This document shows positions 33,192-41,183 of a stretch of 41,531 nt of DNA, piece by piece. Position 1 is the stretch's first letter; the number at the start of each line of letters is the position of its first letter. The translations under genes and the position numbers were made by a program. Origin of the DNA: Treponema sp. (lineage in GTDB: Bacteria > Spirochaetota > Spirochaetia > Treponematales > Breznakiellaceae); contig JAIRQN010000027.1 of NCBI GenBank assembly GCA_031256445.1, forward strand, positions 1 through 41,531. Direction: 5' to 3'. The notes beneath the pieces were generated by a model. The model saw only the letters and a program-made list of their open reading frames with translations. It made no database searches and was not told where the DNA came from.

Positions 33192-33878
33192 ATGTCATTC
33201 TACATTGGTTTATCGATTTTGTCAAATAATGAAAAAGCGGATAAAAGACGGCAGGCAGGCAGGCGCATTTTATCTGTGTTTGAAGGCAGAGATATCGAAG
33301 AAAGCGACATCGGAAAAGAAGATCAGGGACGGCCTTTTTTTAAACAGCGGCATGCCGATTTTAATATTTCTCACTCTGGATCTCTATTGGCGGTTTCATA
33401 TATCAAGAGAGGGGATACGCGAACCGGCTGCGATATTGAATTTATAAGGACACGCTGCAGAGCGGAAAATATCGCTAAAAATTATTTTTCTTCCGCCGAA
33501 TACGGATATATTTTTTCATCCGGAACATCTGACGAAACAAGATTTTTTGAAATTTGGACATTGAAAGAATGTTATCTAAAATTACGCGGGCTTTCGGTAT
33601 TTGATATGAAAACTTCTCCTTCGTTTATAAAAGAAGACTCCGCTTTTTCGCAGGAAAAATATTTTTTTTCTTTCGGTGAAACCGTTAACACAGAAATTTC
33701 ATTTTATCTTTACAGGATTTCAAATTCTGGCGGACAATACATGATGGCAGTGGCAATTGAAGGCGAAGATGAAGAACCGGAAATAAAAATGTTTTCTCAG
33801 ATTTCTCTGGACTGTAAAAGAATTGTAAAGATAAAAGCCGCCCCTAACCCCGAAGAAACCGTTATGCCGAAAAGATAA
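33192..33878 (+). CDS. Sfp-type 4'-phosphopantetheinyl transferase
   Basis: A 228-residue PPTase that would convert the cluster's two apo-ACPs to holo form using CoA. Motifs are intact: 'GRPFF' (P1), 'FNISHSG' (P2), 'GCDIEF' with Mg-binding Asp81 and Glu83, and 'WTLKECYLKLRG' with Lys125, Glu126 and Lys130 (P3). I use the ATG at 33192, with GGAG 9 bases upstream; the ATG at 33183 touches that GGAG. It is the only plus-strand gene in the cluster, diverging from apeN by 23 bases and overlapping the 3' end of the exporter gene by 82 bases, so its last ~26 codons are antisense to the exporter. Confidence 0.9.
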   Translation: MSFYIGLSILSNNEKADKRRQAGRRILSVFEGRDIEESDIGKEDQGRPFFKQRHADFNISHSGSLLAVSYIKRGDTRTGCDIEFIRTRCRAENIAKNYFSSAEYGYIFSSGTSDETRFFEIWTLKECYLKLRGLSVFDMKTSPSFIKEDSAFSQEKYFFSFGETVNTEISFYLYRISNSGGQYMMAVAIEGEDEEPEIKMFSQISLDCKRIVKIKAAPNPEETVMPKR

Positions 33879-36187
33879 ACGGGCATAAAACTGCTAAGCG
33901 AAAGGGCGCCGAATGAAAGAATTGTGGTTAAAAATGACAAAACCACTCCTGTTAAAACAATTTTTTTGCTGATGCCGCGCGTATTCAGCCTGTCAGCCGC
34001 CTTCTTTGCGTCTGTCATATAAAAAATATAATCAAGTCCAAGGCCGAAAACCAGAACCAAAGCCGCGGCGGAGAAAAACCCAATAGGAATTCCGTTAGCT
34101 GCAAGCGCCGCGATTACCGATAACACCTGAAAGAGCGGAACTGAAATTATTTTTATAAATGTCCGCAGAGGATAAATAAAGAAAATAATAACCGCGATAA
34201 CAACATACGCCGCCAGGAAAAGCCCAAGCATTGTCCTTGTAAGGGTATCAAGATCGCGGCCTATGTCTTTTGCCTTGTTTATAAAGTAAACATTATCAAA
34301 TTCTTCGGCTATTGCCCTGAAAACCGCCTCGTCCGAGGGTTTAAGAGGCAAAACGCACGTATAGGTCTTCCCTTCTGTCTCTCCAATCCACAGGTTTGAA
34401 ACTCCGGCCTGGGAAGGAGCGTTTTCGGGAGAGCAGTAATTTTCCGAAGAAGCAAACTCCAATTTAAAATTATCAGCGTAACCCGAAGGAAAACCAAGGT
34501 TAAAAAACTGCTCCTCTGCCAGAGGCAGCAGCGCTTTCATAGCCTCGTAGGTTCTTTGCTGCGTTTTTACAGAAGGGACAAAAACGGAAGTTGCAAGAAT
34601 ATCGCCAGAATTTCCGCGCAGCGCCTCTTCTTTAAGGCGGGAAACAAGCCTTTCTTCGTTTTCCAGCGTTTCCTGGGCGCCGCCTCCTTCCACAATAAAA
34701 TACCATCCAGGCGATCCGTAATCCAAAACAGCCGCCGCCCTTTTTTCAGATTCCATCAAATTATCAGACATTGTATACAGCGAAGAAATATTATTTTCAA
34801 TTTTAATGTTTGAAAAGTTAAACCCAATAACAAAAATTATTATAATAATAAGGCATATTAAAACAACAGGCCCTGTAAAAGCCGGCAATAAATTTTTATT
34901 TTTTTTATACGACTCAATATTTTTTACCGGGGGAACTTTCAGGCGGGGAAAAATGCAATACGCAGTAAGGAATGAACTTAAAAGCCCTGTCATGGAAAAA
35001 AGGGCGAACTGCCTGAATATGGGGAACGGCGCAAAAAAGAAAGCAAAAAAACATATTTCTGTGGATATAAAACAAATGGATATTTTTTTTAATATATGCG
35101 AGCGGATTTGGGCGCCGGTTTGTAAAAGGGGGTTTTTCTTCCAATGTATAAAAAAATGCACTGAATAATCAACGCAGGTTCCGATTAGCGTAGTGCCAAA
35201 AACAAATGTGATAATGTGGATTTCCCTGAAAAACAGCAATGCGGCTGCCGCCGCAAGGCCAAGCGAGATTCCTATATCCACAATGGAAAAAATTACAGGC
35301 AAAGGAGAGCGGAACGTATACAAAAACAGCAGCAGAATAATTATCAGCGTAACTGCGCTTATCAGCGATACTTCCTTCTGGGCGCCCGAAGAACTTTCGT
35401 AACTGTGAAAAGGCATTCCGGAAAAATAAAATTCCAGACCGGCGGACTTATCTTTTATTTCTGAACAGACGGCGTATATTCTTCCTATTACATTTCTGTC
35501 CGCTTTAAGAGTCACAGCGTCTGTCACAAGCGTTATGCGCATTAAAATGTACCATGCGCCGTCAATTTCGGCGGCAAGAACATCATCTTTCAGCGTCATA
35601 TTTCCGGAAAACAGCGAAGAGAAAAGAAATTCCTGCATCCGCCTTTCGGCCAGAAGAAAGGGATCGCCTTCCAGATTTTCCAGCGGAACAAAGTTAAACG
35701 CGCCGAAAGCCGACGCGAGCGCATCAAAGGCTATCTCCTGCGCTCCTCCGTTTTCCAGAATGGATAATGTCTGACTCCCCGCGATTGTATAGCGGTGATC
35801 GTAAAGATAGCCGCTGAATTCCCTGATAACGTCCGAATCATAATAAAAAGAAACAGATTCAAATTCATTATTTTTACATAGCTCCCCGTAAAGAAGTACG
35901 GCTCCGTTTTTGGCGTCATGGAACGTATCCGCGCAGGCGAGAATGATAATTTCCCTTCCGTTTCTGCCGCTGAAAACCGCGTCAGCTTTCATTACGGCTT
36001 TTGACTGGCTGGATTTGGGGAGCATATCAAACAGTGATGTATTTATTCGCAAAGGGCCGGCAAAGAACAAAGAAAAGAGCAAAAGCAGAGGAATTGAAAT
36101 GTGAACAAAAAGCCAGACAGCCAGTTCGAAGGAAGGCGAATTTTTTAAAAAACCCGGATCAGGGATATGTGAAAAGGGATTTTTCAT
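33797..36187 (-). CDS. apeM: MMPL/RND-type lipid exporter (ApeM-like)
   Basis: A 796-residue membrane protein with the MMPL/RND plan: TM1 (about residues 22-45), a large periplasmic loop to about 245, a block of five or six helices ('VTLIIILLLFLYTF', 'VFGTTLIGTCVDYSVHFFIHW'), a second periplasmic loop, and a final block of helices ending 'AAFIFTILLQSREI'. The segments 'TCVDYSVHFF' and 'GLGLDYIFYM' hold the Asp-Tyr pairs of the proton relay. It would move the polyene-lipid from the inner membrane. The ATG at 36187 gives 'MKNPFSHIPDPG'; a TTG at 36256 would extend it by 23. It overlaps the LolA-like gene by 29 bases. Confidence 0.88.
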   Translation of the reverse strand: MKNPFSHIPDPGFLKNSPSFELAVWLFVHISIPLLLLFSLFFAGPLRINTSLFDMLPKSSQSKAVMKADAVFSGRNGREIIILACADTFHDAKNGAVLLYGELCKNNEFESVSFYYDSDVIREFSGYLYDHRYTIAGSQTLSILENGGAQEIAFDALASAFGAFNFVPLENLEGDPFLLAERRMQEFLFSSLFSGNMTLKDDVLAAEIDGAWYILMRITLVTDAVTLKADRNVIGRIYAVCSEIKDKSAGLEFYFSGMPFHSYESSSGAQKEVSLISAVTLIIILLLFLYTFRSPLPVIFSIVDIGISLGLAAAAALLFFREIHIITFVFGTTLIGTCVDYSVHFFIHWKKNPLLQTGAQIRSHILKKISICFISTEICFFAFFFAPFPIFRQFALFSMTGLLSSFLTAYCIFPRLKVPPVKNIESYKKNKNLLPAFTGPVVLICLIIIIIFVIGFNFSNIKIENNISSLYTMSDNLMESEKRAAAVLDYGSPGWYFIVEGGGAQETLENEERLVSRLKEEALRGNSGDILATSVFVPSVKTQQRTYEAMKALLPLAEEQFFNLGFPSGYADNFKLEFASSENYCSPENAPSQAGVSNLWIGETEGKTYTCVLPLKPSDEAVFRAIAEEFDNVYFINKAKDIGRDLDTLTRTMLGLFLAAYVVIAVIIFFIYPLRTFIKIISVPLFQVLSVIAALAANGIPIGFFSAAALVLVFGLGLDYIFYMTDAKKAADRLNTRGISKKIVLTGVVLSFLTTILSFGALSLSSFMPVYLFGITVSSGLGAAFIFTILLQSREI

Positions 36188-36839
36188 GATTATCCAATTG
36201 CGCCGGATAGCTGTGGTTTGAAAGATTATATATAATACTGTCTCCGTTCTGTTCAAATATTTGAATTGATCTGATTGCGGCGTCTCCTTTCATTATTATT
36301 TTTTCGGCAAAGGCGTTAATCGCGGTGTCTGAGGGAGAAAGTCCTATTTCCCAGACATTTCCCGCGCTCTGATAAAAAACCTTAAAATTATCAACAAGAG
36401 CGCGGCTGTTGCCGGAAAAAACCGCGTTTAAAACATCGGCCATTCGCAGAAACGTTTCATTCCCCTGCGCGCTTAAAACATTTTTTTGCCCTCCCGGTCT
36501 TGACTGAATAAGAAAATCCTTTCCCAGAGCAAGAGTGGACGGAAAAGGTTTAACAGTATTCCAAACCATTCCAAGCTGCGCCGCTATTATAAAATTACCC
36601 GATGATTTTAATGATCTGTTATAACGGCCAAAAATTTTCTCCTGATCAAAGCTGCCGCGTATTAAAGGATGCTCTGACAATTTTTGGCATGTCGCCAAAA
36701 AGGCTTTTTCCGTCTGCGATCCAAGCGGGTAACGGAAAACCCCATCGCCTGAGGACTGCGCATTGAGCAGGCAGGGCGTGAAACCAAAAATAAACAGTAA
36801 ACCGCATAAAAAGGCAGATTTGCCAGACGCGCAGATCAT
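36159..36839 (-). CDS. apeL: LolA-like outer-membrane carrier (ApeL-like)
   Basis: A 226-residue secreted protein. From the ATG at 36839 a signal peptide of about 28 residues is seen ('SAFLCGLLFIFGFTPCLLNAQ'), followed by a LolA-like domain with 'LIRGSFDQEKIFGRYNRSLKSSGNFII' region and 'VWNTVKPFPSTLALG', matching the LolA 'F.Q.k....l..sG.f.......W....P....l' pattern. Such proteins ferry lipids or lipidated products across the periplasm; in APE clusters one is always paired with the exporter. It overlaps the thioesterase stop by four bases (ATGA). Confidence 0.85.
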   Translation of the reverse strand: MICASGKSAFLCGLLFIFGFTPCLLNAQSSGDGVFRYPLGSQTEKAFLATCQKLSEHPLIRGSFDQEKIFGRYNRSLKSSGNFIIAAQLGMVWNTVKPFPSTLALGKDFLIQSRPGGQKNVLSAQGNETFLRMADVLNAVFSGNSRALVDNFKVFYQSAGNVWEIGLSPSDTAINAFAEKIIMKGDAAIRSIQIFEQNGDSIIYNLSNHSYPAQLDNHEKSLFTYP

Positions 36840-37294
36840 TGTTTTTCCCTTTTTAAAAGCGCCTCTACCTTGTCTACAAGAATTTGCGGACACAAAAAGC
36901 AGGATTCCATTTTTCTCATGTCAATTGCCATTTGCGTGCTGACGCCTTTTGTAGTTATCCGCCCTGTCGCGGCATTGCGGATTTCGTATCTTATCCGCAG
37001 GCGGTTTTCGTATTCCACAAGAATCGCCTTTACAACAGCCCTGTCTTTGAATTTGAGCGAATCAAGATATTTGGCGGAAATTTCTATAACCGGAAAAGCA
37101 AAACCGGACTCTTCCATCTCGTAATAATCGTATTTGATTTTCGCAAGAAGGCTGCGCCGTCCTGTTTCAAAATAATTAATGTAATTACCGTGCCATACAA
37201 TCCTCATTGGATCAAGATCGTAAAACTCAACGGAAATTTCCGTTTCCGCGTAAATGTTATAAGGCCCGTTATCCTGATTTTTTTTCATTTTCAC
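36836..37294 (-). CDS. apeK: 4HBT hot-dog thioesterase (ApeK-like)
   Basis: A 152-residue YbgC/FadM-type acyl-CoA/ACP thioesterase. The signature 'VEFYDLDPMRIVWHGNYINYFETGR' region (about residues 23-47) contains the catalytic Asp in 'DLDPM' and the following helix. It may release or proofread chains bound to ACP. It overlaps its neighbours on both sides by four bases (ATGA), which indicates coupled translation with the glycosyltransferase and LolA-like genes. Confidence 0.88.
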   Translation of the reverse strand: MKMKKNQDNGPYNIYAETEISVEFYDLDPMRIVWHGNYINYFETGRRSLLAKIKYDYYEMEESGFAFPVIEISAKYLDSLKFKDRAVVKAILVEYENRLRIRYEIRNAATGRITTKGVSTQMAIDMRKMESCFLCPQILVDKVEALLKREKQ

Positions 37295-38088
37295 TCCCTT
37301 TCATTTTCATTTTTACGTTTAATATTCCGCGTTATCAATACCGGAAAACGAATTAACATTCCGAAAAAAAGCCTTGCAAACGTTAAACTAATCCGGATAT
37401 TGTCGTTTACTGCGTTAAAATTTGAAACGCCGTCCTTCGGGTAGTTCACCTTTATAGGGTGGTAATCGGGATAGATTTTTTTCCAGAAAAGACGCACCAG
37501 AATTTCAGGATCAAAGCCCATTCGCTTGTCCATAAAATTATTTTTAATTATGTTAAATGTTTCATTAACAGGATAAATCCTGAAACCGCACAGAAGGTCT
37601 TTGAGTTCTGCGGATAACGTGACGGCCATTCCCCAGAAAGTGGAAATCCTGCGGCCTTTTACCCTGCTCTTCGGAGCCGTATCGTCAAATTCCGGATATC
37701 CGCAGATTATTTTATCCGGGTATTTAACTGACTGTTCAAGGAAAAATTCAATCCTTCCTGTGTCATGCTGGCCGTCCGCGTCTATCTGAAGAGCATGGGT
37801 TATACCCATTTCCCGCGCTTTTTTAATGCCTGCGCAGACAGCCCCGCCTTTGCCGGAATTTTTTTCCAGTCTTACCAGAGTGATTAAACTGTCTTTTTGG
37901 TCCGCCTCTTCAGATGAACGGGAAACATCACAGCAGGACGCGGCGTAAGCAGCCAGAATATTTTTGGTTTCTTCATCGTTTCCGTCATCCACAATTATTA
38001 CCGGCATCCTGAATGAAGCAAGATACTCCGCAAGGACGCATGCTGTTTTTCCGTGACGGTAAACCGGTATAATAAAGCCATGTTTCAT
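37291..38088 (-). CDS. apeJ: Family 2 glycosyltransferase (ApeJ-like)
   Basis: A 265-residue GT-A glycosyltransferase: 'FIIPVYRHGKT' start, nucleotide-binding 'VIIVDDGNDEET', 'NSGKGGAVCAGIKKA' and the metal-binding 'QIDADGQHD' (about residues 100-108). It lacks long C-terminal membrane helices, having only one hydrophobic stretch near the end ('LTFARLFFGMLIRFPVLI'). The dolichol-phosphate-mannose-synthase-like pattern suggests transfer to a membrane lipid. It is coupled to both neighbours by ATGA overlaps. Its role would be glycosylation of the polyene or its anchor. Confidence 0.88.
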   Translation of the reverse strand: MKHGFIIPVYRHGKTACVLAEYLASFRMPVIIVDDGNDEETKNILAAYAASCCDVSRSSEEADQKDSLITLVRLEKNSGKGGAVCAGIKKAREMGITHALQIDADGQHDTGRIEFFLEQSVKYPDKIICGYPEFDDTAPKSRVKGRRISTFWGMAVTLSAELKDLLCGFRIYPVNETFNIIKNNFMDKRMGFDPEILVRLFWKKIYPDYHPIKVNYPKDGVSNFNAVNDNIRISLTFARLFFGMLIRFPVLITRNIKRKNENERE

Positions 38089-40508
38089 AACGGCGCGACT
38101 ATCCCTGAGGAAAATGAAATTCCGCCGTCACAGGAACTCAAATTAAAAGAAATTATATTACTGTTATTTTCAAGCCTAAGGCGCATTGCTGTAAAAGGAC
38201 GGACAAGATTTGAAAATTTAACCCGTTTAATCTGCGAAAGACTGATCTTTGTCCCAAAATAACGCGCTGAAAACCGCATTACAAGTTCAATTTGCGCAAC
38301 CGCGGGAAGTATCGGAAAATCGGGAAAATGGCCGGTAAAATACGGGCTTGTACCAGGAATGATAAATTCCAATGTTACAGAATTATCATTTTTTTCAATT
38401 AACTTTTCATTCTCCAGACTTTTAAAACCGTCTGTCATAAATTCAGGACTGATGTTATTTTTCATAGAGGATTTTTTTTCATCTGCGAAAAGCAATTTTA
38501 TATCTTCTTTTTGCTTTTTTCCCTGCGAATTCAGGGGAAAAGCGTCAGGATAACGCCATTTTTTGGGGATTACAAGATTTTCAAAATATTTGATCAGGTA
38601 TTCTCTCCAGAATTTATTAACAGCATTTTTTTCCATGTTTAAAAATTTTTCTTTTCCGGTATCGTTAAAAACCACCGCGGCGGCAAGATACTGCCTTTTG
38701 TCTTCCATGGCGATTACGCTCACGTCACTGACAAGGCCGGATTGCAATATTCGCTCTTCCATCTCTGTAAGCGAAACGCGCTTCTCTTCGATTTTAACAA
38801 CCGAATCCGTTCGTCCTTTTAAAATGAATCTTCCGTCTTCCAGCATATCAGCCATGTCAGCGGTAATAAAGCCGGAACTTTCCTTTATGTACGGAGATCG
38901 TATAACAAGACATCCGTCTTCGTTTCTGCTGAGCTGCGCGTTGTCAAAAGCTGTCCACTCAGGGCCGTTTGAAGACTGCCTCCACGCGATGCCGGAGGTC
39001 TCCGTGCTGCCGTATACTTCAACAGGCCAAAAACCAAATATCTGACTTGTCAATTTCGCAGTTTCCGGGCTTAACACTCCTCCCGACGTGAATATCCATG
39101 GAGAGTTAAGGTGAATGCCTGAATGTTTTTCTATTTCTACAATGCGCTTTAAAAAGGCGGGAACCGTTATGATCATATACTGAGCGCCGGTAAGTTTTTC
39201 AAATTCATCCGGGAACTCTATTCTGTTTCTTCTGAAAGGGACAGCCGCCGTAAAAGGAAGGAGTATCGAATACAAAAGCCCGTAAATATGATGCTGGTTT
39301 ACAGTTGAACATAACTTGCGTTTTAAAAATTCTTCTCCCCACATGGAAAGCGCAAAACGGTTGTCATTTTCAAATTCGGTAAGCCGCTGCTTTACCGCTT
39401 TCGGTTTGCCTGTGCTGCCCGATGTATACATGATAATGGAAGTCTCATCGGCGTTAATAGCGGGAACATCTTCCGGCAAAAGCCGTCGCGGCTCAATATC
39501 TGAAACCAGCAGATCATTAATATCAAAAGTGTTATCCGGTTTCTCGCCCCTGGCCGGGAACTTTTCAAAATTAATATCCGTAAGAAAAGGCGCGCATTTG
39601 CTTTCATCTCCGCAGGCTGCTCTGATTTCCGCGGCGTAGGACGGGCTTATATTGGCGCTAAGCAGTATTTCCTTTTTGCACTGAAGCAGCGCCGTAAACG
39701 CCAAAAGGAAGAGCCAGCAGTCATCGCAGTATAAAAGCCATCTGCCGCTGTCAACTGAATTTATTTTACGCCTGAGAATCGCGGTTCCTTCAAGAAAATC
39801 TCCCCATGTTTTATGTCTGGATTTTTCCCATGCGTCTTCATAGCACATAACAGCCGAAAGGGGGCGCGAATTATTTTTAAAAGCCGAAAGCGCAATTGCC
39901 CTGGGCATTTTTTTCTGCACATTTTTTCTTATTATGAACTCAACAGTAAAAATAAGACCCGTTAAAATATAGGAAACCGCCCCGTTATAGGCGGTCCACA
40001 TTATGTCAGAGCCGGAAAAAACAGTAAAAGAGGCAATGCTTCCGTTTAAAACAAAAAAGCAGCACCAGGCGATTGTAACTTTGCGGCAGTAGGCCTCTAC
40101 CCTCTTTTCTGTCATGGAGCCTTTGATGGTTTTATCGGCAAGCGTTGCGAAGCGGAAGATCATATTCGGAGCTGAAAAAAATGTAGAGGCGAAAGCGGCA
40201 AGAAAAATGACATTCATAAGCACAGGGTAAAATTTCAGGACTACCGGAGAATTTGTGATTAGGCAAATAACGCCCAGGCATAACAAAAGAAGAGAACTCT
40301 GAAGGAATGTCTTTCCCTTTGCCTTGCCGCGCCCTGTGCCAAGAATGAAAATAAGGACAGCAAAAACAATAACAAAAACGGAAAAAGAACGCAGCGGAGC
40401 CTTGCGCACTGCAAGGAAATAGAAAATTAAAACAGGATAAAGCGCGGCCGCAGTATAAAAGAGAACCGCAGAAAGGCGCTTTGCTGTTTCTTTATACCCG
40501 CCGGTCAT
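38085..40508 (-). CDS. Fused membrane domain + acyl/aryl-AMP ligase + dehydratase (ApeG-ApeH-ApeI)
   Basis: An 807-residue protein joining three parts usually encoded separately. Residues 1-200 have about six membrane helices like the COG4648 protein ApeG. Residues ~205-675 are an adenylating ligase: P-loop 'YTSGSTGKPKAVK' (361-373), 'YGSTETSG' (499-506), 'GRTDSVVKI' (565-573) and the C-terminal Lys in 'NSQGKKQK' (660-667). Residues ~700-807 are a FabZ-like hot-dog domain with catalytic-type His in 'TGHFPDFPILPAV' (725-737), equivalent to ApeI. It would activate the starter acid, load it on ACP at the membrane, and supply half of the ApeI:ApeP dehydratase. It begins at the ACP stop and overlaps the glycosyltransferase by four bases. 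Confidence 0.88.
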   Translation of the reverse strand: MTGGYKETAKRLSAVLFYTAAALYPVLIFYFLAVRKAPLRSFSVFVIVFAVLIFILGTGRGKAKGKTFLQSSLLLLCLGVICLITNSPVVLKFYPVLMNVIFLAAFASTFFSAPNMIFRFATLADKTIKGSMTEKRVEAYCRKVTIAWCCFFVLNGSIASFTVFSGSDIMWTAYNGAVSYILTGLIFTVEFIIRKNVQKKMPRAIALSAFKNNSRPLSAVMCYEDAWEKSRHKTWGDFLEGTAILRRKINSVDSGRWLLYCDDCWLFLLAFTALLQCKKEILLSANISPSYAAEIRAACGDESKCAPFLTDINFEKFPARGEKPDNTFDINDLLVSDIEPRRLLPEDVPAINADETSIIMYTSGSTGKPKAVKQRLTEFENDNRFALSMWGEEFLKRKLCSTVNQHHIYGLLYSILLPFTAAVPFRRNRIEFPDEFEKLTGAQYMIITVPAFLKRIVEIEKHSGIHLNSPWIFTSGGVLSPETAKLTSQIFGFWPVEVYGSTETSGIAWRQSSNGPEWTAFDNAQLSRNEDGCLVIRSPYIKESSGFITADMADMLEDGRFILKGRTDSVVKIEEKRVSLTEMEERILQSGLVSDVSVIAMEDKRQYLAAAVVFNDTGKEKFLNMEKNAVNKFWREYLIKYFENLVIPKKWRYPDAFPLNSQGKKQKEDIKLLFADEKKSSMKNNISPEFMTDGFKSLENEKLIEKNDNSVTLEFIIPGTSPYFTGHFPDFPILPAVAQIELVMRFSARYFGTKISLSQIKRVKFSNLVRPFTAMRLRLENNSNIISFNLSSCDGGISFSSGIVAPL

Positions 40509-40756
40509 CAGGCTTTTTGAATGAGGGGATAGAGTAATTCTATCACATCCTGAACAGTAACAGCCTTTTTAAACATTTCGGGATCGATCTTCCCGGGAAT
40601 AAATTCCTTCATTTTTACAAGAAGATCCACCGCGTCAATGGAGTCCAGTTCAAGATCGTCATAGAGTTTTGCCTGCGGGGTAATGGAGGAAGCATCCAAC
40701 TGGAATTCTTCGACCAAAATATCCCGCATCTTATTTAAAATATCTTCTTTTGTCAT
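40508..40756 (-). CDS. apeF: Acyl carrier protein (second in operon, ApeF-like)
   Basis: An 82-residue ACP with the phosphopantetheine Ser in 'DLELDSIDAVDLLVKM' (about residue 39) and the typical acidic four-helix pattern. It overlaps the first ACP by four bases and shares its final base region with the start of the ligase fusion. Two distinct ACPs at the head of the operon is a hallmark of APE clusters, one likely carrying the starter and one the growing chain. Confidence 0.92.
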   Translation of the reverse strand: MTKEDILNKMRDILVEEFQLDASSITPQAKLYDDLELDSIDAVDLLVKMKEFIPGKIDPEMFKKAVTVQDVIELLYPLIQKA

Positions 40757-41019
40757 GATGCCGCTCCTCCCGAAGCCTCAATATAGGCTGCCAAAGCGTC
40801 TACCGATGCAAAATGCTTTTTATTATCTGCGTTTTCCGCGGAAAATTTTACGCCGAATTTCTTTTTTAACGCCACACCCAATTCCAGCGCGTCAATAGAA
40901 TCAAGACCCAGCCCTTCGCCAAAAAGAGGATCGCCGTCCGCGATATCCTCCGGTTTTACATCCTCAAGCTCCAGGGCGTTAATAATCAATTCTTTAATTT
41001 GCTGCTTTAAATTGTCCAT
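40753..41019 (-). CDS. apeE: Acyl carrier protein (first gene of the APE-type operon, ApeE-like)
   Basis: An 88-residue ACP with the modified Ser in 'GLGLDSIDALELGVALKKKFG' (about residue 40). Unlike the second ACP it carries a short hydrophobic 'YIEASGGAAS' tail. It is the first gene after a good promoter and has a GGTAGG-like ribosome binding site about 6 bases before the ATG. Confidence 0.92.
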   Translation of the reverse strand: MDNLKQQIKELIINALELEDVKPEDIADGDPLFGEGLGLDSIDALELGVALKKKFGVKFSAENADNKKHFASVDALAAYIEASGGAAS

Positions 41020-41040
41020 TTTTTCCTACCTTAATGTGGA

Positions 41041-41069
41041 CTTTTATCATTTTTATGGGAATTTGTCAA
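41041..41069 (-). promoter_or_regulatory. Main promoter of the APE-type operon
   Basis: On the minus strand TTGACA (41069-41064), exactly 17 bases, then TAAAAG (41046-41041), about 21 bases before the ATG at 41019, with a Shine-Dalgarno-like sequence in between. This is the only strong promoter match upstream of the first ACP gene. Confidence 0.65.
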
Positions 41070-41096
41070 GTGGGAATCCCTGCGGACACCAATATG

Positions 41097-41135
41097 GGGG
41101 CTGTCCGAGAAGTTGGTTACTTCACGGACAGCCCC
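41097..41135. repeat. 39-base hairpin of unknown nature
   Basis: GGGGCTGTCCG (41097-41107) pairs perfectly with CGGACAGCCCC (41125-41135). After one A/A mismatch the stem continues as GAAGT/ACTTC around a five-base TGGTT loop. No T-tract follows on either strand, so it is not a standard terminator. The G-rich end resembles insertion-sequence termini, but this cannot be settled from one copy. The remainder of 41070-41183 holds nothing else I recognise. Confidence 0.6.
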
Positions 41136-41183
41136 AGATATGAAATATAAAAGCACCGGCGTACAGTTTGGTTAATAAGTTTT

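Noticed and set aside
38563-39045. A 160-codon plus-strand frame within the ligase fusion
   Set aside because: It is antisense to the ligase domain, whose motifs are intact.
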